From: Novilysobacter_A longmucuonensis
GTDB lineage: Bacteria > Pseudomonadota > Gammaproteobacteria > Xanthomonadales > Xanthomonadaceae
Direction of reading: 5' to 3'
NCBI RefSeq assembly: GCF_046600735.1
Contig: NZ_JBJMAW010000008.1
Location: forward strand, 94,053-158,052
DNA length: 64,000 bases
Positions 8,140 through 15,926 of the stretch are shown one piece after another. The translations under genes and the position numbers were made by a program. Below the pieces are notes generated by a model that was not told where the DNA came from, ran no database searches, and saw only the letters and a program-made list of their open reading frames with translations. Numbering within the stretch: the stretch's first letter is position 1; every line of letters begins with the position of its first letter.

Positions 8140-8559
8140 ATGAGCATCGTCAGCGAGTTCAAGGCCTTCATCGCGCGCGGCAACGTGATCGACCTGGCGG
8201 TCGCGGTGGTGATCGGCGCTGCATTCAACAAGATCGTCACTGCGCTGGTCGATGGACTGGTAATGCCGGTGATCGCCACGCTGACCGGCGGGGTCAGCGT
8301 GGATGACTGGAAGTACGTGATCCATCCCGCGCAGGTCGATGCCAGCGGCACCGAAGTCGCCGCCGAGGTGTCGATCAAGCACGGCATGGTGCTGCAGGCC
8401 ACGATCGATTTCGTGCTGATCGCGTTCGTGATTTTCCTGTTCGTCCGGGCCTACAACCGCATGCGCAAGCCGGCCGAGAAGGCGGCCGCCGGGCCGAGCG
8501 AAGAGGTGCTGCTGTTGCGCGACATCCGCGATTCGCTGAAGCGCCCGCAGGGCGGCTGA
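8140..8559 (+). CDS. mscL: Large-conductance mechanosensitive channel MscL
   Basis: MscL opens a wide pore in the inner membrane on sudden osmotic downshock. The 139-residue protein shows the conserved N-terminal amphipathic helix and first membrane helix (FKAFIARGNVIDLAVAVVIG, then AAFNKIVTALV), a periplasmic loop that is longer than in E. coli, the second helix (IDFVLIAFVIFLFVRAYNRM), and the charged C-terminal helix with EEVLLLRDIRDSL. GGAGAG precedes the ATG at a normal distance. It appears to be a single-gene unit. Confidence 0.97.
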   Translation: MSIVSEFKAFIARGNVIDLAVAVVIGAAFNKIVTALVDGLVMPVIATLTGGVSVDDWKYVIHPAQVDASGTEVAAEVSIKHGMVLQATIDFVLIAFVIFLFVRAYNRMRKPAEKAAAGPSEEVLLLRDIRDSLKRPQGG

Positions 8560-8571
8560 AGGCGCCTTCAG
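8556..8571. terminator. Perfect 16-base palindrome over the mscL stop codon
   Basis: CTGAAGGCGCCTTCAG is perfectly self-complementary and contains the mscL stop codon. It is followed by GGCAGTTTCCC rather than a proper T-run, so at best it is a weak terminator or an mRNA-stabilising stem. Confidence 0.4.
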
Positions 8572-8601
8572 GCAGTTTCCCGCTCCCGCTCCCGCGCGCC
8601 G

Positions 8602-8710
8602 CGGTTGCGGTTGCGGTTGCTTCACAACGCAAATAAATCTATATCGCATCTCCACAGACCCCGAAGGGGCGGGGTTGTTTGATTTGCGTTGCAGCAACAG
8701 CAACCGCAAC
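8602..8710. repeat. Large imperfect palindrome between mscL and the peptidase gene
   Basis: Two arms of about 30 bases face each other across about 47 bases. The left arm reads GTTGCGGTTGCGGTTGC, then TTCACAACGCAAAT (8604-8634). The right arm is its near complement, ATTTGCGTTGC, then AGCAACAGCAACCGCAAC. The loop is AT-richer than its surroundings and carries a short CCCCGAAGGGG stem. The size and symmetry suggest a MITE-like or structured RNA element; I do not see a second copy in this window. Confidence 0.6.
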
Positions 8711-8745
8711 GGCGGCGGCGGCGGCGGGCAAGCCAAAGTCAAACT

Positions 8746-8779
8746 AAGGTCAGGCAAGGTCAGGCAAGGTCAAGGTAAA
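8746..8779 (+). repeat. Short tandem repeat AAGGTCAGGC
   Basis: Two perfect 10-base units (AAGGTCAGGC) are followed by two shortened units (AAGGTC, AAGGT). The array lies about 120 bases upstream of the M28 peptidase start. Confidence 0.7.
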
Positions 8780-8809
8780 TTCGATTTTCCCCTGGGAACG
8801 ACCGGGCAT

Positions 8810-8838
8810 GGGCGTGTCACGTGACTTGGGACACGCCC
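8810..8838. promoter_or_regulatory. Inverted repeat upstream of the M28 peptidase
   Basis: GGGCGTGTC and GACACGCCC are perfect 9-base complements separated by 11 bases, and the loop side holds the palindrome TCACGTGA. It lies 60 bases upstream of the peptidase ATG, so it could be an operator or a leader hairpin; no regulator can be named. Confidence 0.4.
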
Positions 8839-8897
8839 GAGCGCCAGCGCCACTTGTTAAGCTGGCGGCTTCGCAAATTGCCGTGTGGGAGAGTGGA

Positions 8898-10319
8898 ATG
8901 CGTGTTTCGTTGCGGGCCGTTGCGGCCACCCTGATGATGGCCGGCGCTGCGATGACAGCGGCCTCGGCGGCCGAGCCGCGCCAGACGCACATCCCCGAAG
9001 CGGCCATGGCCGCGGTGCCGGAACTGCGCGAGCGCGCGCTGGCCAGCGACCTGGGCTACGAGATCACCGAATCGCTGACCACCGAGGTCGGCGCGCGGCT
9101 GGCCGGCAGCGAGGCCGATGCGCGCGCGGTGGCGTGGGCCCGGGCGAAGTTCGAAGAACTGGGTTTCGACAAGGTCTGGGTCGAGCCGGTGACGTTTCTC
9201 AAGTGGGAGCGCCGCAGCGAACGCGGCGAGGTGCTCGGCGCCAATGCGCAGCAGCTCACGTTGACCGCGCTCGGTGGCAGCCCCGGCGGTACGGTCGAGG
9301 GCGAGGTAGTGCGTTTCGCCGACCTGGCCGCACTGGAGGCGGCACCGGCCGGCTCGCTCGACGGCAAGCTCGCGTTCGTCGACTACAAGATGGAGCGCGC
9401 GCGCGACGGCAGCGGCTACGGCCCCGGTTCGCGGGTGCGCAGCCGCGGCCCGTCCGAGGCGATCGAGGCCGGTGCCATCGGTTACCTGATGCGCTCGGCC
9501 GGGACCGATTCGCACCGCAACCCGCACACCGGCATCACCCGCTTCGACGAGGGGCTGACGCCGGTGCCGTCGGCGGCGCTGTCGGTGCCCGATGCCGACC
9601 AGCTGGCCCGCCTGCTCGCGCTCGGCCCCCAGCGCGTGCGCGTGGCGATCGACGCCGGCTGGAACGGTGAGGCGACCTCCTACAACGTCATCGGCGACAT
9701 CCGCGGTAGCAGCAAGCCGGAGGAAGTGGTGCTGATCGGTGGTCACCTGGATTCGTGGGACCTGGGCACCGGCGCGATCGACGACGCCGCCGGCATCGGC
9801 ATCACCATGGCCGCGGCCAAGCTCATCGGCGACCTGCCACAGCATCCGGCACGCACCATCCGGGTGGTGGCGTTCGCCAACGAGGAGCAGGGCCTGTACG
9901 GCGGCAAGGCCTACGCGGCGGCGCATGCCGATGAGATCACTGCCCACCAGATCGCCGCTGAGAGCGACTTCGGCGCCGGGCGCGTCTATGGCTACTCCAG
10001 CTCCGCACCCGCGCACGCGCAGGCGGCGGGCCGGCAGATCGCGCAGGCGCTGGCCCCGCTCGGCATCAAACACATGCCCGGCACGGGCGGTCCTGGCCCG
10101 GACATCAGCCCGTTTGCGGCGCAGGGCCTGGCCTGGGCGCGGCTGTCGCAGGACGGCACCGACTATTTCGACCTGCACCACACCCCCGACGACACGCTCG
10201 ACAAGATCGACCCGGAGGCGCTGGCGCAGAATGTCGCCGCCTATGCGGTGTTCGCCTATCTGGCCGCGTCGGCCGAGGGTGACTTCGGCAGCACGCCGGC
10301 GGCCGCGAAGGAGGAGTAA
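8898..10319 (+). CDS. M28 family zinc metallopeptidase (aminopeptidase), secreted
   Basis: This 473-residue exported peptidase probably removes N-terminal residues from peptides in the periplasm or outside the cell. It has a Sec signal peptide (RAVAATLMMAGAAMTAASAA). A protease-associated-type insert spans about residues 120-250. The M28 catalytic domain contains LIGGHLDSWDLGTGAIDDAAG (zinc His and Asp), VAFANEEQGLYGG (catalytic Glu and zinc Glu), AESDFGAG (zinc Asp) and DLHHTPDDTLDKID (zinc His). All five metal positions are intact. The ATG at 8898 has GGAGAGTGGA directly upstream; longer frames would add a non-signal extension. Confidence 0.93.
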   Translation: MRVSLRAVAATLMMAGAAMTAASAAEPRQTHIPEAAMAAVPELRERALASDLGYEITESLTTEVGARLAGSEADARAVAWARAKFEELGFDKVWVEPVTFLKWERRSERGEVLGANAQQLTLTALGGSPGGTVEGEVVRFADLAALEAAPAGSLDGKLAFVDYKMERARDGSGYGPGSRVRSRGPSEAIEAGAIGYLMRSAGTDSHRNPHTGITRFDEGLTPVPSAALSVPDADQLARLLALGPQRVRVAIDAGWNGEATSYNVIGDIRGSSKPEEVVLIGGHLDSWDLGTGAIDDAAGIGITMAAAKLIGDLPQHPARTIRVVAFANEEQGLYGGKAYAAAHADEITAHQIAAESDFGAGRVYGYSSSAPAHAQAAGRQIAQALAPLGIKHMPGTGGPGPDISPFAAQGLAWARLSQDGTDYFDLHHTPDDTLDKIDPEALAQNVAAYAVFAYLAASAEGDFGSTPAAAKEE

Positions 10320-10328
10320 CCTCGGTCC

Positions 10329-12065
10329 ATGATCGAGCGCTACGACGACTTTGGCGCCATCGCCGTAGACCCGATCACCGGGCTGTACCGGCTCGGCGCC
10401 AACGGCCCGAACCTGTCCACCGCGATCGCAGCGGCCGGCGCGACCAAGCGCCGCATCGCGCTGCTGCACATCGACGTGGACATGTTCCGCTCGATCAACA
10501 CCAACATGGGCGAGGACATCGGCGACCAGGCGCTGGCCGCCGTCGCCCAGCGCCTGCGCAAGGCCATGCCGCGCGACGGCTGGCTCTGGCGGCTGGCCAG
10601 CGACGAATTCGTGCTGGGCATCGGTTATCGCGACGGTGAACTGGACGGCGCGCAAATGGCCGAGCGCCTGCGCGACGCTTTCGAGACGCCGCTGTCGATC
10701 CCGCCCTACACGCTGCCGATGACGCTGTCGATCGGCATCGCGGTGTTTCCCGACCATGCCCCCAACGCCGCGATGCTGCTGTCCAAGGCCGAGCAGGCGC
10801 TGCGCCGGGTCAAGCAGGAAGGCCTGAACAACATCGGGCTGTACTCGGCCGCCCCGGAAAAGGCCGCCTCCAACGACGGCTTCGCCGAGCGCTTCGTCGA
10901 GGCGCTGGAGCGTAGCGAATTCCGGCTGTTCTACCAGCCGCTGGTCGATGCCCACGACGGCAGCCTGACCGGTTTCAGCGGGCTGCTGCGCTGGCAGACC
11001 GAAGGCCACGGCCTGCTGCGGCCGAGCCACTTCCTGGACATCGTCGAGCGCGTCGGCCTGTCGGCACGGCTCGGCACCTGGGTCGCCGAGGCCGCGTTCG
11101 CGCAACTGGCGCAATGGCGCGCGCAGGGGCTGGATTACCTGTCGATGTCGGTGCACCTGGCCGGCGCGCTGCTGAACCAGCCCGGATGCGTGGACCGGAT
11201 CGGCGAGCTGCTGCACCGCTTCGAGCTGCCCGGCACGGCGCTGGAGTTCGAGATCGCCGAGAGTGTGCTGGCGACCGACGCCCACCAGGTCTACGACACC
11301 CTGGTCGGGCTGCGCGCCACGGGCGCCACCCTGACGGTGCAGGATTTCGGCCTCGGCGGGCTGAGCTTCGCCGCGCTGGCGCAGTACCGGCTGGACCGGC
11401 TCAAGATCGACCGCAGCTTCATCCGAAACGTCGCCAGCGACCCGCGCAGCGCCGCGATCGTGCGCGGCATCATCGCGATGGGGCACCAGCTCGGCATGAA
11501 GGTCACCGCCAAGGGCGTGGAGAGCGAGGCCGAGCTCGGCTTCCTGCGCCGCAACCATTGCGATTTCTTCCAGGGTTATTTGTTCAGTGCACCGCAACCG
11601 GCCGAGGACCTGGGCGATTTGGTGCGCAAGCGTTTCCTGCTGCCGGGCGCGTTTGCCGCCACCCGGCCGGAACGTACGCTGCTGCTGCTGGACGACGAGG
11701 AGAACGTGCTGCGCTCCCTGGTCCGGCTGTTCCGCCGCGACGGCTACAACATCCTCAGCGCCAGCAGCGTCAGCGAGGCGTTCGACCTGCTCGCCAGCAA
11801 CAGCACCCAGGTGATCGTGTCCGACCAGCGCATGGCCGACATGAGCGGTACCGAGTTCCTGACCCGGGTCCGCGACCTCTACCCCGACACGATCCGCATG
11901 GTGCTGTCGGGCTACACCGACCTGGCCACGATCACCGAGGCGATCAACCACGGCGCGATCTACCGGTTCCTGACCAAGCCGTGGAGCGACGAGGAGCTGC
12001 GCGAGCACATCCATGCCGCGTTCCGCACCTACGAGCGCCGCGCCGCGGGTGAGGCGGTGTACTGA
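10329..12065 (+). CDS. Degenerate GGDEF-EAL protein with C-terminal receiver domain
   Basis: This 578-residue cytoplasmic protein has three parts: a GGDEF-like domain (residues 12-172), an EAL-like domain (about 185-435) and a receiver domain (about 449-570). Both c-di-GMP domains look catalytically dead. GGDEF has become ASDEF (90-94). EALLRW has become SGLLRW (217-222), DDFGTG is QDFGLG (338-343), and the usual AEGVE is AKGVE. The receiver keeps its acidic pocket (LLDDEEN), the phosphoacceptor Asp499 (IVSDQRMADMSG) and the lysine in FLTKPWSDEE. The likely role is a phosphorylation-gated adaptor or c-di-GMP sensor rather than an enzyme. It starts 10 bases after the peptidase gene and lies upstream of the chemotaxis operon, separated from it by repeats. 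Confidence 0.85.
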   Translation: MIERYDDFGAIAVDPITGLYRLGANGPNLSTAIAAAGATKRRIALLHIDVDMFRSINTNMGEDIGDQALAAVAQRLRKAMPRDGWLWRLASDEFVLGIGYRDGELDGAQMAERLRDAFETPLSIPPYTLPMTLSIGIAVFPDHAPNAAMLLSKAEQALRRVKQEGLNNIGLYSAAPEKAASNDGFAERFVEALERSEFRLFYQPLVDAHDGSLTGFSGLLRWQTEGHGLLRPSHFLDIVERVGLSARLGTWVAEAAFAQLAQWRAQGLDYLSMSVHLAGALLNQPGCVDRIGELLHRFELPGTALEFEIAESVLATDAHQVYDTLVGLRATGATLTVQDFGLGGLSFAALAQYRLDRLKIDRSFIRNVASDPRSAAIVRGIIAMGHQLGMKVTAKGVESEAELGFLRRNHCDFFQGYLFSAPQPAEDLGDLVRKRFLLPGAFAATRPERTLLLLDDEENVLRSLVRLFRRDGYNILSASSVSEAFDLLASNSTQVIVSDQRMADMSGTEFLTRVRDLYPDTIRMVLSGYTDLATITEAINHGAIYRFLTKPWSDEELREHIHAAFRTYERRAAGEAVY

Positions 12066-12078
12066 GCCACGCATGACC

Positions 12079-12264
12079 CGTAGAGCCGAGCTCGCTCGGC
12101 TGCTGTTCTGCAGGAGCTCCCCATGGGCGCGACCGGCGCGGCCGTGTCATTCCAATCGCGGGCATGGCCCGCTCCTACAACAGCGCTCGATTTTGTAGGA
12201 GCGCCCCATGGGCGCGATCGGCGCGGCCGCGTCATTTCAATCGCGGGCATGGCCCGCTCCTACA
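12079..12264. repeat. SMAG-type palindrome plus two tandem REP dimers
   Basis: A GTAG palindrome (TAGAGCCGAGCTCGCTCGGC) at 12081-12100 is followed by two near-identical REP dimers, 12110-12180 and 12194-12264. Each runs from AGGAGC(T/G)CCCCATGGGCGCG to a reverse unit ending GGGCATGGCCCGCTCCTACA. The two dimers differ at only a few positions, which indicates a recent duplication of the whole dimer. Confidence 0.85.
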
Positions 12265-12350
12265 ACCGCGCTCGATGGGGGCGATGGTCTGCTGCGCATG
12301 CGCGGTCGGGCCGTGGCCGCTCCGCCAGAGCCCGGTGCAATACCGCCCGC

Positions 12351-12377
12351 TCAAGTCGCCGCCGCCGCCGCCGTTAA
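12351..12377 (+). promoter_or_regulatory. Predicted sigma-28 (FliA) promoter for STAS-cheYAW
   Basis: TCAAGTCG, 11 bases, then GCCGTTAA matches the flagellar sigma-28 consensus (TAAAGTTT-N11-GCCGATAA) at most key positions. It ends 33 bases upstream of the STAS gene. Four similar sites in the window have exactly the same spacing. Confidence 0.7.
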
Positions 12378-12410
12378 TTGACACGAACCTCAACGGCCGC
12401 CCCACTCGCC

Positions 12411-12713
12411 ATGACCCAGCTGTCCCTGCAACCCGACCTTGGCATCGAGCATGTCGCCGCATTGCAGGCGGCGCTGCTGCCGCACCTGGACGACGAGGAA
12501 CCGCTGACCCTCACCGCCGACCGCGTCGAACGGGTGCACGCCGCCGGACTGCAGTTGCTGCATGCATTCGTGCGCGACCGCGCCAGCGCCGGGCGCAGCA
12601 CCGTCGTCACCCTCGCCTCCACTACCCTGGCCGATGCCGCGCGACACCTTGCGCTGACCGCAAGCCTGGGCCTCGACGCGCCAGCCGAACCGGGCCGGAC
12701 CTCACATGGCTAG
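12411..12713 (+). CDS. STAS domain protein of the chemotaxis operon
   Basis: This 100-residue protein has the size and pattern of a STAS (anti-sigma-factor antagonist-like) domain: a short beta-strand start, LTLTADRVERVHAAGLQLLH and a C-terminal helix region. Classical antagonists have a phosphorylatable Ser before GL (DSSGL); here the equivalent is HAAGL, so regulation by a serine kinase is unlikely. As the first gene of the cheY-cheA-cheW operon it may be a structural adaptor; such genes precede cheY in several gammaproteobacterial che operons. No strong ribosome-binding site is visible. The ATG at 12411 was chosen over a TTG at 12378, which overlaps the predicted promoter's -10 element. 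Confidence 0.75.
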   Translation: MTQLSLQPDLGIEHVAALQAALLPHLDDEEPLTLTADRVERVHAAGLQLLHAFVRDRASAGRSTVVTLASTTLADAARHLALTASLGLDAPAEPGRTSHG

Positions 12714-12739
12714 CCCGACTCCCTTCACCCCCATCCCTG

Positions 12740-12794
12740 CCTTCCCCCGCGCTGCGGGGGAAGGAAACTCGTGGCACTCGACTGCGTCGAGTGC
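12740..12794. promoter_or_regulatory. Two adjacent stem-loops between STAS and cheY
   Basis: CCTTCCCCCGC and GCGGGGGAAGG form an 11-bp stem with a three-base loop. Ten bases later GCACTCGACTGCGTCGAGTGC forms another. They lie inside the operon, just before the cheY ribosome-binding site (GGAGAT), and could act as an RNase block or tune cheY output. Confidence 0.5.
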
Positions 12795-12815
12795 GCAATC
12801 TCATGGAGATCCTGC

Positions 12816-13181
12816 GTGAGCGCACAGCTACTGATCGTCGACGACTCGACTTCCATGCGGCAGATGGTCGCCTTCGCATTGTCCTCGGGCGGCTACGACG
12901 TGCGCGAAGCCGAGGACGGCCAGGCGGCGCTCGAGATCGCCAGGACCGCGCGGTTCGATGCGGTGGTCACCGACGTCAACATGCCGCGCATGGACGGCAT
13001 CGAGCTGATCCGACAGCTGCGCCAGCTGCCGGACTACAAGTTCACCCCGCTGCTGATGCTGACCACCGAATCGGGCGGCGACAAGAAATCCGAAGGCAAG
13101 GCCGCCGGCGCAACCGGCTGGCTGGTCAAGCCGTTCGACCCGGAGCAACTGCTCTCGACGGTTCGCAAGGTGCTCGGCTGA
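12816..13181 (+). CDS. cheY: Chemotaxis response regulator CheY
   Basis: This single-domain receiver of 121 residues carries the phosphoryl group from CheA to the flagellar switch. The acidic pair D9-D10 (LLIVDDSTSMR), phosphoacceptor D53 (VVTDVNMPRMDG), the Thr pair in LLMLTTES and the Lys in WLVKPFDPEQ are all intact. Its start is a GTG, six bases after GGAG. The cheA gene starts only three bases after its stop codon, so the two are translationally close. Confidence 0.93.
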   Translation: MSAQLLIVDDSTSMRQMVAFALSSGGYDVREAEDGQAALEIARTARFDAVVTDVNMPRMDGIELIRQLRQLPDYKFTPLLMLTTESGGDKKSEGKAAGATGWLVKPFDPEQLLSTVRKVLG

Positions 13182-13184
13182 GCC

Positions 13185-15182
13185 ATGGACATCACCCAGT
13201 TCCACGCCGCGTTCTTCGAGGAAAGCCGTGAGGGCCTGGATGCGATGGAATCCAGCCTGCTCGGGCTGGAAGCCTCCGGCAGCGCCGATCCCGACACGGT
13301 CAACGTGATCTTCCGCGCGGCGCATTCGATCAAGGGCGGCGCGGCAACCTTCGGCTTCGGCGCGGTCACCGACCTGACCCACCTGCTGGAGACCCTGCTC
13401 GACGAAGCCCGCAGCGGCCGGCGCGTGCTCGACGCCGGCGCGACCGGCGCGTTGCTGGCTTCGGTCGACGTGCTGCGCGGCCTGTTGTCGGTGGCCGAGT
13501 ACGGCAGCGCCGGGCGCGACGAGGACGCCGACCGCGCGGCGCTCGCGCAGGCGCGCGCCGCGCTCGACCGCCTGCTCGCGACCGACGCGGCGGCGCCGGC
13601 CCCGGCCGCGTCGGACCCATCCACCGCACCGGCCGCGCCGGACAACTGGCGCATCGGCTTCCGTCCGGAACCATCGCTGTTCATGAGCGGCAACGACCCG
13701 CTGCGGATCCTGCGCGAGCTCGGCAGCCATGGCGAGCTCAGCACCACCTGCCTGGACGACCGGCTGCCGCCGTTCACCGAACTTGATCCATTCGAGGCGC
13801 ACCTGGCCTGGGACCTGATGCTGCCCGGCAGCGTGCCGCGCGCCGCGATCGACGAGGCCTTCGCCTGGGTCGAGGACCAGTGCGAGCTGTCGATCGAGGA
13901 ACTGCGCCAGGCCAAGACCGAGCTGGCCCGCGGCGACGGCGCGCCTGTCGGCAATCCGGTCGATCCGGCCGCCCCGCCGGCCCGCCGCGCCAGCGATGGC
14001 GACAACTCGATCCGCGTCGCCGTGGCCAAGGTCGACGCGCTGATCAACCTGGTCGGCGAGCTGGTCATCACCCAGGCGATGCTGCGCCAGCGCTCCGAGT
14101 CGCTCGATCCGGTCGCCAACGAGGCGTTGCTGACCGGACTGGGCCAGCTCGACCGCAACACCCGCGACCTGCAGGAGGCGGTGATGAGCGTGCGCATGCT
14201 GCCGGTGGAGTTCGCCTTCAGCCGTTTCCCGCGCATGGTCCGCGACCTGGCCACCCGCCTGGACAAGAAGGTGCGGCTGAAGACCCAGGGCGAGGCGACC
14301 GAGCTCGACAAGGGCGTGATCGAGAAGATCGTCGACCCGCTGGTGCACCTGATGCGCAACGCGATCGACCACGGTCTGGAGATGCCGGCCGAGCGCCGTG
14401 CCGCGGGCAAGGACGAGACCGGCACCATCACCATGACCGCCGCGCACCAGGGCGGGCACATCATCATCGAGGTCGGCGACGACGGCAAAGGCCTGGACCG
14501 CGAACGCATCCTGCGCAAGGCTGCCGAACGCGAGCTGCCAGTGCCGGAAAACCCGACCGACGCGCAGGTCTGGGACCTGGTGTTCCACCCCGGCTTCTCC
14601 ACCGCCGAGGCCCTGACCGACCTGTCCGGCCGCGGCGTCGGCATGGACGTGGTCAAGAGCAACATCGTCGCGCTCGGCGGCCAGGTCGAGATCCGCAGCC
14701 GCAAGGGCGCCGGCACCACCGTGTCGATCAAGCTGCCGCTGACCCTGGCGATCCTGGATGGGATGTCGGTCGCGGTCGGCGATCAGGTCTTCATCCTGCC
14801 GCTGAACATGGTGATTGAGTCGCTGCAGCCCGGCGCCGGCGAAGTCCGCACGATCGCCGGCGACACCCGCGTGCTGCGCGTGCGCGACGACTACCTGCCG
14901 CTGGTCAACCTGCGCGAGCAGTACCGCCTGCCGGCACCGGCCGGCGCCGCATCCGGCGCGGTGCCGATCGCGGTGGTGGTCGAAAGCAGCGGCCGCAAGC
15001 TGGCGCTGGAGGTCGACGAGTTGCTCGGACAGCAGCAGGTCGTGGTCAAGAACCTGGAAACCAACTACCGCCGCATCCCCGGCGTGTCGGGCGCGACCAT
15101 CCTCGGCGACGGCCGCGTCGCATTGATCGTCGACGCCGGTGGCCTCGGCCAGCCAAGCGAGCGCCTAGCGGTGGCTGCGTGA
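13185..15182 (+). CDS. cheA: Chemotaxis histidine kinase CheA
   Basis: This is a 665-residue cytoplasmic sensor kinase that phosphorylates CheY and CheB in response to receptor state. The N-terminal HPt domain has the phosphorylated H47 in RAAHSIKGGAATFGF. A Pro/Ala-rich linker and a weakly conserved middle region (about 160-250, position of the P2 domain) follow. The dimerisation helix contains KVDALINLVGELVITQAMLR. The ATPase has its N box (LVHLMRNAIDHGLE), G1 (EVGDDGKGLD) and G2 (GRGVGMDVV). The C-terminal CheW-like domain runs from LAILDGMSVAVGDQ to the end. The architecture and length are normal. Confidence 0.96.
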   Translation: MDITQFHAAFFEESREGLDAMESSLLGLEASGSADPDTVNVIFRAAHSIKGGAATFGFGAVTDLTHLLETLLDEARSGRRVLDAGATGALLASVDVLRGLLSVAEYGSAGRDEDADRAALAQARAALDRLLATDAAAPAPAASDPSTAPAAPDNWRIGFRPEPSLFMSGNDPLRILRELGSHGELSTTCLDDRLPPFTELDPFEAHLAWDLMLPGSVPRAAIDEAFAWVEDQCELSIEELRQAKTELARGDGAPVGNPVDPAAPPARRASDGDNSIRVAVAKVDALINLVGELVITQAMLRQRSESLDPVANEALLTGLGQLDRNTRDLQEAVMSVRMLPVEFAFSRFPRMVRDLATRLDKKVRLKTQGEATELDKGVIEKIVDPLVHLMRNAIDHGLEMPAERRAAGKDETGTITMTAAHQGGHIIIEVGDDGKGLDRERILRKAAERELPVPENPTDAQVWDLVFHPGFSTAEALTDLSGRGVGMDVVKSNIVALGGQVEIRSRKGAGTTVSIKLPLTLAILDGMSVAVGDQVFILPLNMVIESLQPGAGEVRTIAGDTRVLRVRDDYLPLVNLREQYRLPAPAGAASGAVPIAVVVESSGRKLALEVDELLGQQQVVVKNLETNYRRIPGVSGATILGDGRVALIVDAGGLGQPSERLAVAA

Positions 15183-15206
15183 TGGACGCTCCTGGAAACA
15201 TTGCTC

Positions 15207-15317
15207 ATCATTCCCGCGAACGCGGGTTGCCTCATCGTGCCGCCGTAGGCGGCTACCCAGCGACGTTGCTGTTGCGCACTCAAGTCACTGGATCCCCGTC
15301 TTCGCGAGGATGGCGGA
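15207..15317. repeat. Repeat between cheA and cheW (CCCGCGAACGCGGG type)
   Basis: TCATTCCCGCGAACGCGGG and the facing TCACTGGATCCCCGTCTTCG (then CGAGGATGGCGG) resemble the dispersed 'ggatccccgcgttcgcggggatga' palindromes common in Xanthomonadaceae. It fills most of the 190-base gap, so cheW translation is not coupled to cheA. Confidence 0.55.
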
Positions 15318-15372
15318 CTGAGGCATCAGCTGCCCACCGCACACACCGCATCCGCGTCACAGGAACAATGCC

Positions 15373-15864
15373 ATGAACCATCCGCTCCCCAGCGCCGCCA
15401 CCCGCACCGACCTCGCCAGCCACGAGTTCCTCACGTTCGCGCTCGGCGAGGAGGAGTACGGCGTCGAAATCCTCAAGGTGCAGGAGATCCGCGGCTACGA
15501 CGCGGTCACCCGCCTGCCCGACGCACCGGACTACATCAAGGGCGTGATCAACCTGCGCGGCATCATCGTGCCGGTGATCGACATGCGCCTGAAGTTCCGC
15601 CTGGCCAAGGCCGAATACAACGCGCTGACGGTGATGATCGTGCTCAACGTCGCCGACCGCGTGGTCGGCATGGTGGTCGACAGCGTGTCCGATGTGGTGC
15701 AGCTCGGCGGCGAACAGATCCGCGACGTGCCGGAACTCGGCGCCACCATCGACCGCCAGTTTCTGACCGGCATCGGCACGCTGGACGAACGCATGCTGAT
15801 CCTGATCGACATCGAGAAGCTCATGACCGATGCCGACATGGGGCTGGTCGCAAAAGCCGCCTAG
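15373..15864 (+). CDS. cheW: Chemotaxis coupling protein CheW
   Basis: CheW links receptors to CheA. The 163-residue protein shows the usual fold and motifs: EFLTFALGEEEYGVEILKVQ, RLPDAPDYIKGVINLRG, the conserved VIDMRLKF, VVGMVVDSVSDVV, and the C-terminal MLILIDIEKLM. An N-terminal extension of about 15 residues precedes the domain. It sits between cheA and the first mcp, as expected for an operon coding the core signalling complex. Confidence 0.95.
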   Translation: MNHPLPSAATRTDLASHEFLTFALGEEEYGVEILKVQEIRGYDAVTRLPDAPDYIKGVINLRGIIVPVIDMRLKFRLAKAEYNALTVMIVLNVADRVVGMVVDSVSDVVQLGGEQIRDVPELGATIDRQFLTGIGTLDERMLILIDIEKLMTDADMGLVAKAA

Positions 15865-15926
15865 CGGTTTCCCATGGCGGCAAGCGCCCGCCATCCGTTT
15901 TGCTCCATCCGGACAAAGGAATGCGC

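Noticed and set aside
8817..12074. A 1085-codon open frame on the reverse strand, antisense to the M28 peptidase and the GGDEF-EAL-receiver gene.
   Set aside because: In very GC-rich DNA, long antisense frames are common. This one has no recognisable domain, is rich in Arg/Gln/His/Gly, and covers two well-supported genes on the other strand.
15286..15310. TCAAGTCA upstream of cheW as another sigma-28 -35 element.
   Set aside because: No GCCG follows at the required spacing; the sequence is part of a dispersed repeat.
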